From positions 340,802 through 377,710 of the forward strand of contig BFEA01000228.1 in assembly GCA_003427395.1 (NCBI GenBank): a stretch of DNA of 36,909 bases. The letters run 5' to 3'. Within the stretch, counting starts at the first letter, position 1; the number at the start of each line of letters is the position of its first letter. Below, one piece after another: positions 1 to 10,313 of this stretch. The notes under the pieces are model-generated. The model was given only the letters and a program-made list of their open reading frames with translations, ran no database searches and was not told the DNA's origin. This DNA comes from Chara braunii (Eukaryota > Streptophyta > Charophyceae > Charales > Characeae). The position numbers and the translations under genes are program-made.

Positions 1-7
1 CACCACG

Positions 8-2037
8 ATGGATGACTATCCGATGTATGGGTTGCTCGTTGGGTTCTCCCTCTGGGGGACCCTATGGCGTCTCCTCTTTCCTCTGGGCTTTTGGCCCACC
101 TTCACGTGTAGAGTAGGGACTCGGGGTGGTACTTCCACCCAACCTTACACGAAGGAGGAGGAGGAGAAGATGGTCGCCGTCCTGAGGGAAAGAAAGGAGA
201 AGAAAGAGGCCAAGAAGAAGGCCCTACAGGAGGAGCAGGCGGCCAAATTAAAAAAGATACAGGAAGAGATGGCCAGGGAGAAAGAGAGACTGAAGAAAGA
301 AGAAGAGGAGAAGTTGAAGGAGGTGGAAGAGGAAAAGGAGGAAGATGAAACGCCACTGCAGAAGAAGAGAGTGCAGTACAGTGGCAGCAGAGATGATGAG
401 ATGGAGAAACGTGGGTCGCCAACTTATCCTTAGGTGAAGAAGAAGAGGTGGCGATGTATATCTCTAAGGACGACCAGGAAGCCGCCATGAGAGCATGAGA
501 AGCAGAAGCAGATGTTATAAAGCGGCAAGTGTTGGAAGATGAGAAGAGGATGGAGTGGAAGTTGGCGGTGATGAGGGAGAAGAAGAGGAGAGTAGACGCG
601 GCAGCGGAGGCGGCAGAAGAATTAGAAGAGGTACAAAAGATAGAAGAGCAATTAGCTGCCCAGACTGAACTCCCAAAGAAAATGGAGGTCATAGCCAAAA
701 ACGTTGCATGCTTAGCACGAATCCAAGCCGAGCAGTATGACTTTAGTAGGAGTCAACATATAGCGGTACGTTCGATACGGTTGGGATTCCGGGACTTTGC
801 TCGCGAGTTGGTGGGTGCTGTAGGAGCCGAGGTGGGCCACCGCCTCGACAAGACTGAGCGGTTTTGCGCTGGCGCCATTGAAGGCGCCAAGGCGGCAGCT
901 CCCAAGGAGGAGGAAGCACGTCCTCCTCGTCGGGAGCCGGTCAAGGTCAAATTCCCCGATTCCTATAGTGGAAAACGGGAAGAGAACTTTGACAATTGGG
1001 AGGCCAATGTCAAGACCTATGTGCATCTGCAACAGGTCTCCCCGGATCAGCACGTTCTGATTGCGATCCATGCGCTTAGAGATGAGGCCGCCAGCTTTGC
1101 GAGGTCCTTAGTCCGTGCCGGCAACTGCAATGATGATGCAGTTGCCTACTCCTCATTCACTCCTCTCGTCGACTTCCTGAAGTTGCTGCACGAGCGATTT
1201 GCTGATGTCGCTCGGAGTGTCAAAGCCTCAGATAAGATCTAGACGATCCATGCTCGTAAGTGGAAGAGTGCCAGGGCACTCAAGAGCACAATGGACGAAT
1301 TAGTAGCTGTCCCTGACCACGGGGTTACAGACACTCAGTTGGTCGCCCTCTTCTATAGAGCTATGCCCGAAGCTTTTCGCGGGCACTTCTTCGCGAAGAG
1401 CGAAGACCCTGCCACCACTTACGATTCCCTTAGCCGTGAAGTGGTGGCCTTTAAGGCAAAATCTGTGTCAGTTTCCACCTTCTGGCACAAAGATTTGGAT
1501 AAGGGAAAACAATGGAAGGGCCGCACTATCTCTGGGCAGGTGAAGACTAAGGATAGCCTTGTCCTAACTTTAGATGAGGGTAGTGTGGATGAGATCCCCT
1601 ACGATCAGATTGAGGGGGGGTTAGAGGAGGAGGACAACGGTGTGGGCCAGGGGAGGACTTACGCTGCTGTCGCGGCTGGAAGGAGGCCGCAAGGAGGACG
1701 AGGCCAAGGCCAAGGGGACCGGGCCTTAGGGAGCCGGTTTCAAGGCGATCAGGGGGTTGGCGGCAGAGGAGGAAACCGCCAAGCGGGAGGCAGGGGTCAA
1801 GGTCCCCCGCAAAACCGTCCTAGGAATAGGTCTCCCTATAGGGTAGGAGGATGGCACCCNGGGCTGCCGCAGGGTAAGCCTTGGGAAACTTTGGGTCTGG
1901 ACCAGACTTTATGGCAACAACGATTGGACCGGGGCCAGTGCATTTTCTGCGGTGACCCGGGCCACATCATCAAATACTGTCCTAAGTATCGAGAGACCCG
2001 AACGGCTGCTCAAGGGCCAAAAGGCAGCCGCCGGTAG
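8..2037 (+). pseudogene. gag: gag polyprotein of gypsy element A (broken)
   Basis: Gag would form the virus-like particle and bind element RNA. The reading opens at 8 and runs through a Lys/Glu-rich coiled coil (about 150-400). It then needs a shift of frame near 411, passes a TGA at 496-498, and continues through a second charged helix region (about 529-700). A retrotransposon gag core (about 940-1440, starting at a VKFPDSYSGK segment) is crossed by a TAG at 1240-1242. A Gly/Arg/Gln-rich region (about 1640-1860) and a CCHC zinc knuckle, CIFCGDPGHIIKYC at 1939-1980, close the protein. The frame after the TAG is unchanged, so that stop is a point nonsense change. The frame-1 stop at 2035 overlaps the open pol frame. 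Confidence 0.85.
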
Positions 2038-2606
2038 GGGTAGCAACTGCCCCTACCATTAGGCCATGTGGGGAACATATCGCTAGCCGGCAAGAGACTC
2101 CCACACCACATGTGCCTATGGCAGAGGTTGCAGGCCGGTGTCTAGATTGCTGTCTAGAGACTGCTTGCGTTAGAGTCTCTCTAGACACCTCCCTCACAGG
2201 CGTGGCTAATGAATTGAAGGAGAGGATGCCCGCCTGGGCCAAGATGAAGAAAGAGAATAAAGGGCAGCTTATATTACTAGATGCAAAGATTTTTAGAGGT
2301 AGAATAGGGGCCCTAGTAGACTCAGGGGCCACCCGCAGCTATATTAGTAAGAAAGCGTTGCAGAAACTGAAGCTGGGACTTAAAGTCCAGAAACTAACAG
2401 ACCCCATAGTTAGTATCCTCGCGGACAATCGTACTATGGTTGTAGAGGATTATGTAGAGGGAGTCCAGGCGTATTTCCGCCTAGAGAAAGATGGGAAAGT
2501 GGAGAAGGTCCTCCACTCCCTGACTCTCCTCGTAGAAGACAGCCTCCCATTGATATTGTTATGGGGATGGATTGGGGAGAGGCAGTTGGGGCCACGCTCC
2601 ATTTGA
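1986..2606 (+). pseudogene. pol: retropepsin-type aspartic protease domain, start of pol
   Basis: This frame is open from 1986, so it overlaps the end of gag by 52 bases in the -1 frame. The DSGA active-site motif lies at 2319-2330, preceded by a short beta-strand-like run and followed by TRSYISKKAL, as in gypsy retropepsins. The enzyme would cleave the Gag-Pol polyprotein. The frame ends at 2604-2606, but homology moves into the next frame near 2550, where the segment DIVMGMDWG begins. That is best explained by loss of one base at about 2550. Whether the gag-pol overlap is a programmed -1 shift or a further deletion cannot be decided from one copy. Confidence 0.8.
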
Positions 2607-4096
2607 AGGAGCACGAGTGTAGGCTCCCTAGTTCTTCAGGCGAGGCCAAGACTGTCTGCCTGTTCCATGTGTCAGGAGTAGAGAATCCCTTGGTACATTG
2701 CTGCCTTAGTGCTCCTGCGTTCGCCAGATTAGTGAAAAAGGAGAAATTGGAGGAACAGGTTTTTGTTGCCTATCTTAGGCCAGTGACTAAGCCTACGGAA
2801 GAAAAGCCGATGGACCCTACGATTGCCAAGCTGCTGGAAGAGTTCAAGGACGTAACTGAGCCGCCGATAGGAGTGGTACCGTGGCCCATCCAGCACCGCA
2901 TTGAGATAGAGCCTGGCAGTAGAACTCCTAAGGGCGCCGTGTATAGGATGTCCCCACGGGAGTTAGAGGAGCTTCGCAAGCAATTAGACGAGCTCCTCGA
3001 GAAGGGTTGGATTAGGCCCAGTTCGTCTCCTTTTGGAGCGCCTGTTCTCTTTGTTCCCAAGAAAGAGGGAGAGCCGAGGATGTGCATAGACTATAGGGGT
3101 CTGAATGCGATTACGGTAAAGAATGCTGAGCCACTGCCTAGGATAGACGATCTCTTAGATCGAGTGCAGGGGGCCAAGTATTTCTCTAAGATAGACTTAA
3201 AGTCCGGATATCATCAGATAGAGGTACATCCTGATGATCAGTATAAGACAACCTTCCGGACTAGGTACGGGCATTATGAGTTTATAGTGATGCCCTTTGG
3301 ACTAACCAATGCGCCAACAACTTTTCAGCGGTGTATGAATGATTTGTTTAGGCCATGGTTAGACAGGTTCGTTGTAGTTTACTTAGACGACATCCTAGTG
3401 TTTAGCAAGACACTCGAGGAGCATCAGGGTCATCTTAGGCAGGTCTTGGAGAAGCTGAGGGAAGCTAACTTCAAGATCAATGCAAAGAAGTGCGATTGGG
3501 CAAAAACCCAAGTTTTATACCTAGGCCACGTCTTAGACGGAGACGGCGTTAAACTAGAGGATTGTAAAATCGCAGAAATTAGAGATTGGCCCACGCCACG
3601 TACGCTGACGGAGTTGCACTTGTTCCTGGGCTTAGCTAAATACTACAGGAAGTTTGTGAGGAACTTCTCCACCATCGTTGCACCCCTTCGCAGATTGTTG
3701 AGGAAAGAAACCATCTGGAAGTGGGACAAGGACTGCACGTCTGCCATGAAGAAGCTAAAGCAGGCATTGATAGAGTACCCAGTCCTTAAGGTAGCCGATC
3801 CGTCCTTGCCCTTTGTCGTCACTACGGACGCTAGTCAGTATGGCATAGGTGTCGTGTTACAGCAAGACGATGGCAATGGTTATAGACCCGTAGAGTTCAT
3901 GTCCGCCAGAATGCCTTCAGAGAAGGTCGCGACATCTACCTATGAGAGGGAACTGTATGATCTCAGGCAAGCCTTAGAACATTGGAAGCACTACTTGCTT
4001 GGGAGGCACTTCAAAGTCTATTTCGATCATGAGACGTTAAGATGGTTAAAGACGCAGGCCAAGATGACACCTAAGCTTACTAGGTGGGCCGCATAG
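2561..4096 (+). pseudogene. pol: reverse transcriptase and RNase H of gypsy element A
   Basis: This is the longest undamaged stretch of the element, 511 codons. RT motifs appear in order: GWIRPSSSPFGAPVLFVPKK, CIDYRGLN, FSKIDLKSGYHQI, the MPFGLTNAP block, and the catalytic YLDD at 3380-3391. The LGLAKYYRKFV connection follows. RNase H begins with TTDASQYGIGVVL and contains STYERELYDL and FDHETLRWL, carrying the expected acidic residues. The protein would copy element RNA into DNA and degrade the RNA strand. A TAG at 4094-4096 interrupts the end of RNase H. The same frame continues directly into the tether and integrase region, so the stop is a point change rather than a natural end. Confidence 0.92.
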
Positions 4097-5705
4097 ATAG
4101 ATCAGTACGACTTTGAGCTCAAGCCAGTCAAGGGGAAGTATAACGTAGTTGTGGATGCTCTGAGTAGGAGAGCTGATTACTTTGGGGCAATAGTGCATTA
4201 CTTAGACATAGGGAAAGACCTGCAGCAGAAGATTAGAGAAGCCTATGCACAGGACCCTATCTATAGTGACCTCCTCAAGAAGGTCAAGGAGGCCCCAGAG
4301 GCTGAGCCAAACTACCGCACTATGGAATGGTTGCTTTTTTAGAAGACTAATGTATTTGACCGCCTATGCATTCCCAATAGCGAAGAGATCCGTAGTTTGA
4401 TTTTGGGAGAATGCCACGACTCAGAGGGTCATTTTGGTTGGCAGAAGACTTTAGCCAATCTGATGCGCGCATATACCTGGCCAGGAATGAAGAATGACTG
4501 CGTGGAGTATGTTCGCAGTTGTAAAGTCCGCCAGCGTAACAAGACTTCCACGCGTGCCCCGTTAGGTCTTCTCAGACCCTTGCCCATTTCGGATCAGCCG
4601 GGAGACTCAGTGTCCATAGACTTCATGGACACTCAGGTCAAGAGTAGGCATGGCAAGAGCCAAGTCATGGCCATAGTTGACCGTTTTAGTAAGTACGCAG
4701 TCTTTGTTCCTTTGCCTTCAGAGGCACGTACTGATTTAGTCATACAGAGGTTTTTTGACTGTTGGGTGAGTGAGAATGGAATCCCACTGTCAATAGTTAG
4801 CGATAGAGATAGTCGCTTCACCAGCCAGAACTGGCAAGAACTCATGGGAGTGTATGGATCTAAGTTGTTGATGTCGTCCGACCGCCATCCTGAGACTAAC
4901 GGTCAGACAGAGCAGATGAACAAGATCCTACAGCAAGTTCTGCGCATGTACATTAGGCCAGATCAGATTAACTGGGATGAGATGCTGCCAAAAGTTGCTA
5001 GTGCATACAATAACAGCGTGCATCTGTCCAACTGCCGCACTCCCAACAAACTGCATAAGTCCCTTAAGCCCCAGACCCTTTGAAGGACTCAACCGGGATC
5101 AGATTCACAGATTGCCGCCCGGGACCAGGGAGTTTTCTATGCAACACGAAAAAGAACTAGCTACTGTTGTAGAAAACCTCAGGAAGGCCCAGCACAAGAT
5201 GATAGAGCAAGCCAACAAGCATCGTCGCCCCTCGCAGTTTCAAGTAGAGGACTTAGTCTGGGTCAGTTCTAAAGAGTTTGCCCCTGAGGAGAACATCTCG
5301 CAAAAGTTACTGCCCACCTATAGAGGACCGTGGCCAGTCTTGGAAGTCAAAGGCGGAGAAGATGGGCCATCCTACACCATAGAACTCCCAGCACACCTCC
5401 ACACTTACCCAGTTTTTCATGCATCGAAGTTGCTACCTTGTCAAACAAGTGATCAATTTCCATCCCGTAGGTCGATGATCCCACCGGATATGGATGGAAG
5501 ATATGACATCGATGGTATAGTGGCTGAAGATGTCTTCCGGACTGGAGGTAGGGGTCGTCCACAGAAACAGTACAAAGTTCATTTTAGTTATCAAGAACCG
5601 CAAGACGACCGCTGGTTCACGAGATCTGAACTTCTAGAGACAGCTCGCGACATAGTCCGGGCCTATGAGAGACAACAGAGAGGTAACGGTCCTGCCTTGG
5701 ACTGA
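4097..5705 (+). pseudogene. pol: integrase with chromodomain-like C-terminus of gypsy element A
   Basis: The frame continues past the TAG at 4094 through a VDALSRRADY segment, meets another TAG at 4340-4342, and enters the integrase. The HHCC zinc domain keeps both His and the first Cys, but the last Cys position is Arg (CGC, 4529-4531). The catalytic triad is visible: Asp at 4619-4621, Asp at 4802-4804 and Glu at 4910-4912, with 35 residues between the last two. At the C run 5069-5072 the frame shifts by one. Homology then continues in the 4977-5705 frame with an SH3-like PTYRGPWPVLEV segment, VFHASKLLP, and a chromodomain-like stretch (about 5500-5650). Stop codon at 5703-5705. Confidence 0.88.
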
Positions 5706-6690
5706 ATTTTTCTCGGAGGACCTCGAATTTAGGCCGGCGGGAGTGAAACGGTATTCACCAATTCGCAGTAGCTAATGCAGATCCCAGGGCTCGATCCCTA
5801 GTTCCCCATCTTACCTGTGTACAGTACCGGTGTCAACCCGTAGATTTGAACCTGCGACCTGTAGGACCGCCAGTGGTAGGTTGGATTTCGTAGGTTACAG
5901 GGTAGAAGAGATTCAAACCGTAGACCTGTCGGGTAGGANTCTAGACAGTCTAGAGGTCGTAGNTGTAGACTGTCCGAAGGGTCAAGGTCGCAGCTGCTAC
6001 TTACCTGAAAGGGCAAACTCGTAGCTGCTACAGTACCGAAAGGCCAAAACAGAGAGTTCTAGAAGTGGCCTTTCGGAGTCAGCCTACGTTAGGCAGAGGC
6101 AAGTGGTCAGTGGTGGCAGTCCACCTCGTACAGTCAGCAGTCCNAGTCCACCCAGTCCGGNCCAGTCAAGCAAGTACCGTCTGGGACTGTGCACACCGTG
6201 GGCCAAGGGATACAGGGCAGACCAACGCATCACATAAGTATAAAGCAAGAGGCTGCGCCCAGCCATTCATTCATTCATGCGGAAGCCATGCGGAAGCGCT
6301 GCTTCAGCGTCTTGTGCAAGGAGGTCTGCTGAAGGCCCGAAGACGAAGTGGGCGAGAGTGAAGCAGGGTAGCCAAAGCGATAGGTAGCGGCATCCATAGC
6401 TGCCATAGCTTAGTGTAGAGTGCAGAGTTTGTGTACTGAGTGTGTGTGCAGAGTGATGTGCGTGGGACATCCAGGGTGATCCAGAGTGTGAACAGTGAGT
6501 TGTTTGGGCGCACAGCCGCCATAGCCATTTGAAAGAGAACTCTTATCTGGTTGCGATATCTCTGAGTACTGTGTGGGCGCATGTCGCCAGTTTGTCTGCT
6601 GCTGTGCACGTGTGAATAGGTTGAGTCTGATTGCAATCTACATATGTCCATATTCTATCTATCGAATTGTAATCATGAAACCCTAATCAC
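5706..6690 (+). repeat. probable 3' UTR and 3' LTR of gypsy element A
   Basis: No coding frame is supported here. The position directly after pol, the compositional resemblance of the 6260-6660 part to the LTR U5-like segments at 15.7-16.4 kb (repeated CATAGC words, GTGTGTG-rich tract) and the absence of other homology suggest a 3' LTR. No second LTR copy is in the window to define its borders, and four N positions lie inside. A weak purine-rich tract near 5735-5750 could be the polypurine tract. Confidence 0.4.
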
Positions 6691-6959
6691 TATATGATGT
6701 TTACTATCTTTTATGAATCAAGCCTAAAAGCAAAGCTCTGTCAATGATGAGAGATGTATGATCTGGATGCCCAGTCCAGTATGGAATATGCATTATCATG
6801 TGAGACTGTCAGGAAGGATTAACCTCCTGCTAATAATCCCTGAACATCCCACCACCACCCAACACGACGATCAGCCCCCCGTTGGTGATTAGTATTGCAG
6901 GCCGGACAACATCAATCACCCGCAGCTATCCTATTCACATCCTCCTCCAATTCACGAGG
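6691..6959. other. intergenic, nothing recognised
   Basis: AT-moderate sequence without a long frame, clear repeat or RNA fold that I can support. Confidence 0.5.
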
Positions 6960-6979
6960 AGGGACTCCATATGAAGGTT

Positions 6980-7144
6980 GGAGAGGGGGAAAGCAGTAAA
7001 CCGCTTCTCTGTATCAACCCCATCTCCCACCACTTCCACTTGCAACATCCCTCCCAACGCGGTGATGATAATCTCACCCGCCCAAATGTGATTTCCTACC
7101 CCGCTGCTCCCTTGGTCGTGGCCGCCGTCATCATCGTCGTCGAT

Positions 7145-7175
<31 letters not shown>

Positions 7176-7191
7176 CTGTTGTTGTTGTTGC

Positions 7192-7231
<40 letters not shown>

Positions 7232-7359
7232 GACGATGTTGTTGTCGTCATCCGTATCGTTGAGGGGGGGGAGATGATAAACCCCTTTTCCGTTCCAACC
7301 CCAATCTCCCCTTCATCCGCTTGCATCACCTCCCCCATCATGTCACTGATGATTGCAAC
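6980..7359 (-). repeat. diverged direct duplication of about 100 bp flanking the GTT tract
   Basis: Segments 6980-7079 and 7260-7359 share a common layout: a GAGGGGG run, TAAACC, CAACCCCA, a CTTGCA word and TGATGAT. On the minus strand both translate to related peptides ending in GTEKGF-like and DTEKRF-like words. The microsatellite lies between them. Confidence 0.6.
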
Positions 7360-7968
7360 TGCCCGGACACAGCTGTCAGCCTCGCTGTTTCCATAGTTGC
7401 CACTACCGTCGTCGTCGTTGTTGCTGCTGATATTATCAGTGTTGTTGTTGTTTTTGTTGTTGATGATGTTTTCGTCGCTCTTGTTGTTGTTAGTATTCAC
7501 GCCGCTACTATCATTGTTGCTGTTGCTGTTGTTGCCCCCACCCATTACTGTTATTGTTAATTTTGATATTACCGCTGTTACCTTGTGCGCGTCCTCACGA
7601 TCAATGATGTCCGCCAACCAATCCTCCAAAAGATCATACAGATCGCGACCCTCATTGAAGAGGGATTTGCAGACTGACATGATGCCATCTGCCCTCCTCC
7701 AATCGATGCAGACGTCAAACCGAGGATCCGGCCCCTCCAGCTCCCAAATGATCGCCATTATGTCCTCACTTTTGTCCTTCAACCAACCAGCGAGAGCGAT
7801 CGCTCCCCCTTCGACCTCTGGCTCCATTTGCAGCCGCAAAGACATGTCCCTCACAATCTCCTGTAGCCGTCTGCGTCCGTTCTCCAAGATAATCAGCCAT
7901 TCGTTTGCTTCAATATGTAGCTCCCTCGCCAAATTCTCCTCCATGGTTGTGGCATACTGCGTAGCCAC
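7096..7968 (-). CDS. hypothetical protein with Asn-rich and Thr-rich tracts
   Basis: A 290-codon minus-strand frame starts with ATG at 7966-7968. Residues 1 to about 145 are of mixed, normal composition and look helical (MEENLARELHIEANEWLI near the start), which argues against a chance frame. An Asn-rich stretch follows (about 146-190). A segment with AVAIISDMMGEV and GTEKGFIISPPS comes next, and then a Thr-rich tail (about 243-275) encoded by the GTT microsatellite on the + strand. Beyond the stop at 7096-7098 the same strand holds a diverged second copy of the IISDMMGEV...GTEKGF segment (6980-7079). The frame may therefore once have been longer. I recognise no family. It could be a real gene, an exon, or a transposon-derived frame. 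Confidence 0.4.
7148..7232 (+). repeat. (GTT)n microsatellite
   Basis: Nearly uninterrupted GTT units with two GCT variants. It encodes poly-Thr on the minus strand in the hypothetical protein. Confidence 0.97.
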
Positions 7969-7995
7969 ACGGGCCTGCAGGGCCCGTCCCGCATT

Positions 7996-8134
7996 CTCAG
8001 CCTAAAAGCCTAGAAATAAGGGCTTACAGGCCCCTGTCGTTTCAGCCTGAAAACTGAAAACGAGGGCCTGCAGGCCCTATTTCGTTTTCAGCCTAAAACA
8101 GGGCTTTTCAGCCCTGAGGCTTTTCAGCCTGAAA
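7996..8134. repeat. cluster of short palindromes, TTTCAGCCTGAAA type
   Basis: TTTCAGCCTGAAA occurs at 8040-8052 and again inside 8121-8134, with variants ending TAAAA at 7996-8007 and 8086-8099. Between them lie the perfect palindrome GGGCCTGCAGGCCC (8064-8077) and the hairpin CAGGGCTTTTCAGCCCTG (8099-8116). It lies just upstream of the minus-strand hypothetical frame. Confidence 0.7.
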
Positions 8135-8356
8135 CGGAGGGCCACTTTCGGGCCCTCATAAGATCGACCTACCCTAACACTCAGGCACAAAACCAGGGTT
8201 TCGGGAACAGGCTATTTCTGGCCTTTTCCCACGACAGCCTCAAGCAGGAGCTGCAGCGGCAGCCCCTGACTCCCTTCGGCATTGGCAAGAGCAGCCTCCT
8301 GGACTGCCTCGCCCTGCAGTCAGGAGGCAGGCCGAGAAGTACATAGGGAGTTCCCA
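8135..8356. other. no supported gene
   Basis: GC-rich spacer. A 79-codon minus frame (8181-8420) runs into the tandem repeat that follows and shows no recognised motif. Confidence 0.4.
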
Positions 8357-8828
8357 TGCACTTCACGGGGAAGTAGTTGGACAAAAGGCACGAGTAGTCT
8401 TCAGGATTCGGCCGCAGCACTCAGGAGGAGCGCTGCAGGAGTAGCTTAGCGCTAGCAGTAATCTTCAGCGCTGGGCGCTAGTAGCCATAGTAGTAGTCTT
8501 TAGCGTTGGGCGCTAGTAGGTGGTAGTAGTAGTGTTTGGGAGAGATGGCTGGCGGAGGCCAGTGAGACTTACCTGTGGCTCCATAGCTCCAATGCACTTC
8601 ACGGGGAAGTAGTTGGACAGAAGGCAGGAGTAGTCTTCAGGATTCAGCCGCAGCACTCAGGAGGAGCGNTGCAGGAGTAGCTTAGCGCTAGCAGTAGTCT
8701 TCAGCGCTGGGCGCTAGTAGCCATAGTAGTAGTCTTCAGCGCTGGGCGCTAGTAGGTGGTAGTAGTAGTGTTTGGGAGAGATGGCTGGCGGAGGCCAGTG
8801 AGACTTACCTGTGGCGCCATAGCTCCAG
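8357..8828 (+). repeat. 236-bp tandem direct duplication
   Basis: Unit 1 starts at 8357 and unit 2 at 8593, both with TGCACTTCACGGGGAAGTAG. The copies differ at only a handful of positions over the whole unit (an N at 8669). Each unit contains an internal doublet of the CGCTGGGCGCTAGTAG word and ends with TGAGACTTACCTGTGG followed by GCTCCATAG or GCGCCATAG. High identity suggests recent duplication. Confidence 0.95.
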
Positions 8829-8881
8829 CTCCATCTTCGAGGTACCTGCATCAAGGCGCCAACTTCACAAGTTAGTACCGG

Positions 8882-8883
<2 letters not shown>

Positions 8884-8934
<51 letters not shown>

Positions 8935-8937
8935 GAG
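8884..8937 (+). repeat. (GA)n microsatellite
   Basis: Almost pure GA repeat with one GGG interruption. A shorter GA tract occurs at about 9018-9030. Confidence 0.97.
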
Positions 8938-9686
8938 TTCTTCTTCTTCCTCTTCTAAGTCCACCATCTCTTCTTCCCCTCTCACCACCTGACTTCTCAG
9001 TATAAGCAGACTACTACAGAGAGAGAGAGAGTTGTGACTTGAGACTTGACGACATTGGATCCAGACTCGACATTGGGATTCAGACATTTTGACGAGGGAC
9101 TATTTGGGCCTGTGCCGAAGACTTGGTGTTGACGGCATTCCCATTTTCCCCTCTTCTTTGTCTAACCCCCCTCTTCTTCGTCTGTATATGGTTGGGGCTG
9201 GTGCATTCTTCCTGTGTGAGCGCCAGACCCCTTCACACCATGGAATGATGATGATGATGTATGTTCGGGGCTGCATTGCAATATTGATTGTTCGGATCAT
9301 TGGTATCTAAGTTTTCCGCTGCGCTATCTTGTACTTTGTTAGAGAGGTCGGTTCTTGTTCTGGTCTGCACCGTTACAGTATGCAACAATGGTAGTCATGG
9401 CTCGCCCAAAGAACCGCGCCACTTTTTTGCAGTAATCCTCCAATCAAACACGGCTGGCGCTTCCCCTGCTCACGCGTCACGGGGCGTCCACGTCACCAAA
9501 CGACAGGTGACACGTGGCAAGCCGAACACCACGGCCATGTGTCGGGCGCTTGAACAGGCCCAGCGGCCTGGAGGGGCACACCTTTCCAGCGCGCTGGTCA
9601 AGCCGGGTGCCGCCAGGGCTCGCCAGTCGGCCGACGTTAGGGCGCTAGCGCTAGCGCAGTTCCCTCCACCTCCTCATAGTGGAAGA
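8938..9686. other. no supported gene
   Basis: Frames of 66 to 147 codons exist on both strands, but none shows a family motif. 9400-9660 is GC-rich with an internal GCGCTAGCGCTAGCGC palindromic word near 9642. Confidence 0.4.
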
Positions 9687-9802
9687 GTTTTAACAGCAAT
9701 TTCATCCAAATGGACATCTTTTATTTTTTGAATGAAATTGAAGTGTTTTAACAGCACTTTCATCAGAATGGACATCTTTTATTTTTTGAAAGAAATTGAA
9801 AC
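9687..9802 (+). repeat. 58-bp tandem duplication at foldback terminus
   Basis: The word GTTTTAACAGCA plus the foldback end TGGACATCTTTTATTTTTTG occurs at 9687-9744 and again from 9745. The terminus of the adjacent foldback element is thus duplicated on its left side. Confidence 0.85.
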
Positions 9803-10031
9803 CGACTAAATTGTCCCGATTTAGGTGAAGATTTTAGCTCTTGAGGGTTCAGCATTCTTAAAATGCCGGACCCCCTGGATGTATCTGGGCTTAGCTTCAG
9901 TCCAGGGGGTGCGGCGTTTTAAGAATTGCCAGACCCCCTGGATATACCAGACCCTCAATTTCGTCAAGATTTCGGTCTAAATCGGGGGAATTTAGTCGGT
10001 TTCAATTTCTTTCAAAAAATAAAAAATGTCA
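9769..10031. mobile_element. foldback (MITE-like) element, copy 1
   Basis: The left arm begins TGGACATCTTTTATTTTTTG at 9769. The right arm ends with the reverse complement (slightly diverged) at about 10031. The arms remain paired through AAATTGAAACCGACTAAA, the TTTAG/CTAAA block and an inner GACCCCCTGG word. There is no coding frame. It shares terminal sequence with the element at 11182-11483, so both belong to one family. Confidence 0.8.
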
Positions 10032-10313
10032 GTTCACATCCCACGGGAAGTTGCGGCCTGTAAGATAATGCCAGGCTGCATCTCACCACCGCCAAAGGCG
10101 AGCACATATGGTTAATAGGTGGTGTCATTTTCAGCGAATGTTTCACCGAAACTGCCATATTTCCCCGAATTGTTTTTTTTTTTTTTAGTTGTTTGTTTTT
10201 TTGTGTGATATGCATGTGCTTTAGGGTATATCTGTATTCAGTTTCGATGCAATTTTCAACGGCATTGCGTGTAGCGATGCAGCGAAAAACCCCAAATTTT
10301 GGGTCTTCCATTA

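Larger units (their letters stand above)
1..6690 (+). mobile_element. Ty3/gypsy LTR retrotransposon A, decayed, 5' end outside window
   Basis: Gag, aspartic protease, reverse transcriptase, RNase H, integrase and a chromodomain-like tail follow in the order typical of Ty3/gypsy elements. The 5' LTR and primer-binding site are not visible, so the element probably starts before the window. The coding part ends at 5705; the 3' boundary near 6690 is a guess from loss of LTR-like sequence. Reading is broken by apparent one-base losses near 411 and 2550, an apparent one-base gain in a C run near 5069-5072, and in-frame stops at 496-498, 1240-1242, 4094-4096 and 4340-4342. The element cannot be autonomous. 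Confidence 0.9.

Noticed and set aside
5780-5860. tRNA-like words (GGGCTCGATCCC, GATTTGAACCTGCGACC) after gypsy A
   Set aside because: No acceptor stem or paired D and anticodon arms could be built; the T-stem pairing is poor. Treated as LTR or UTR sequence.
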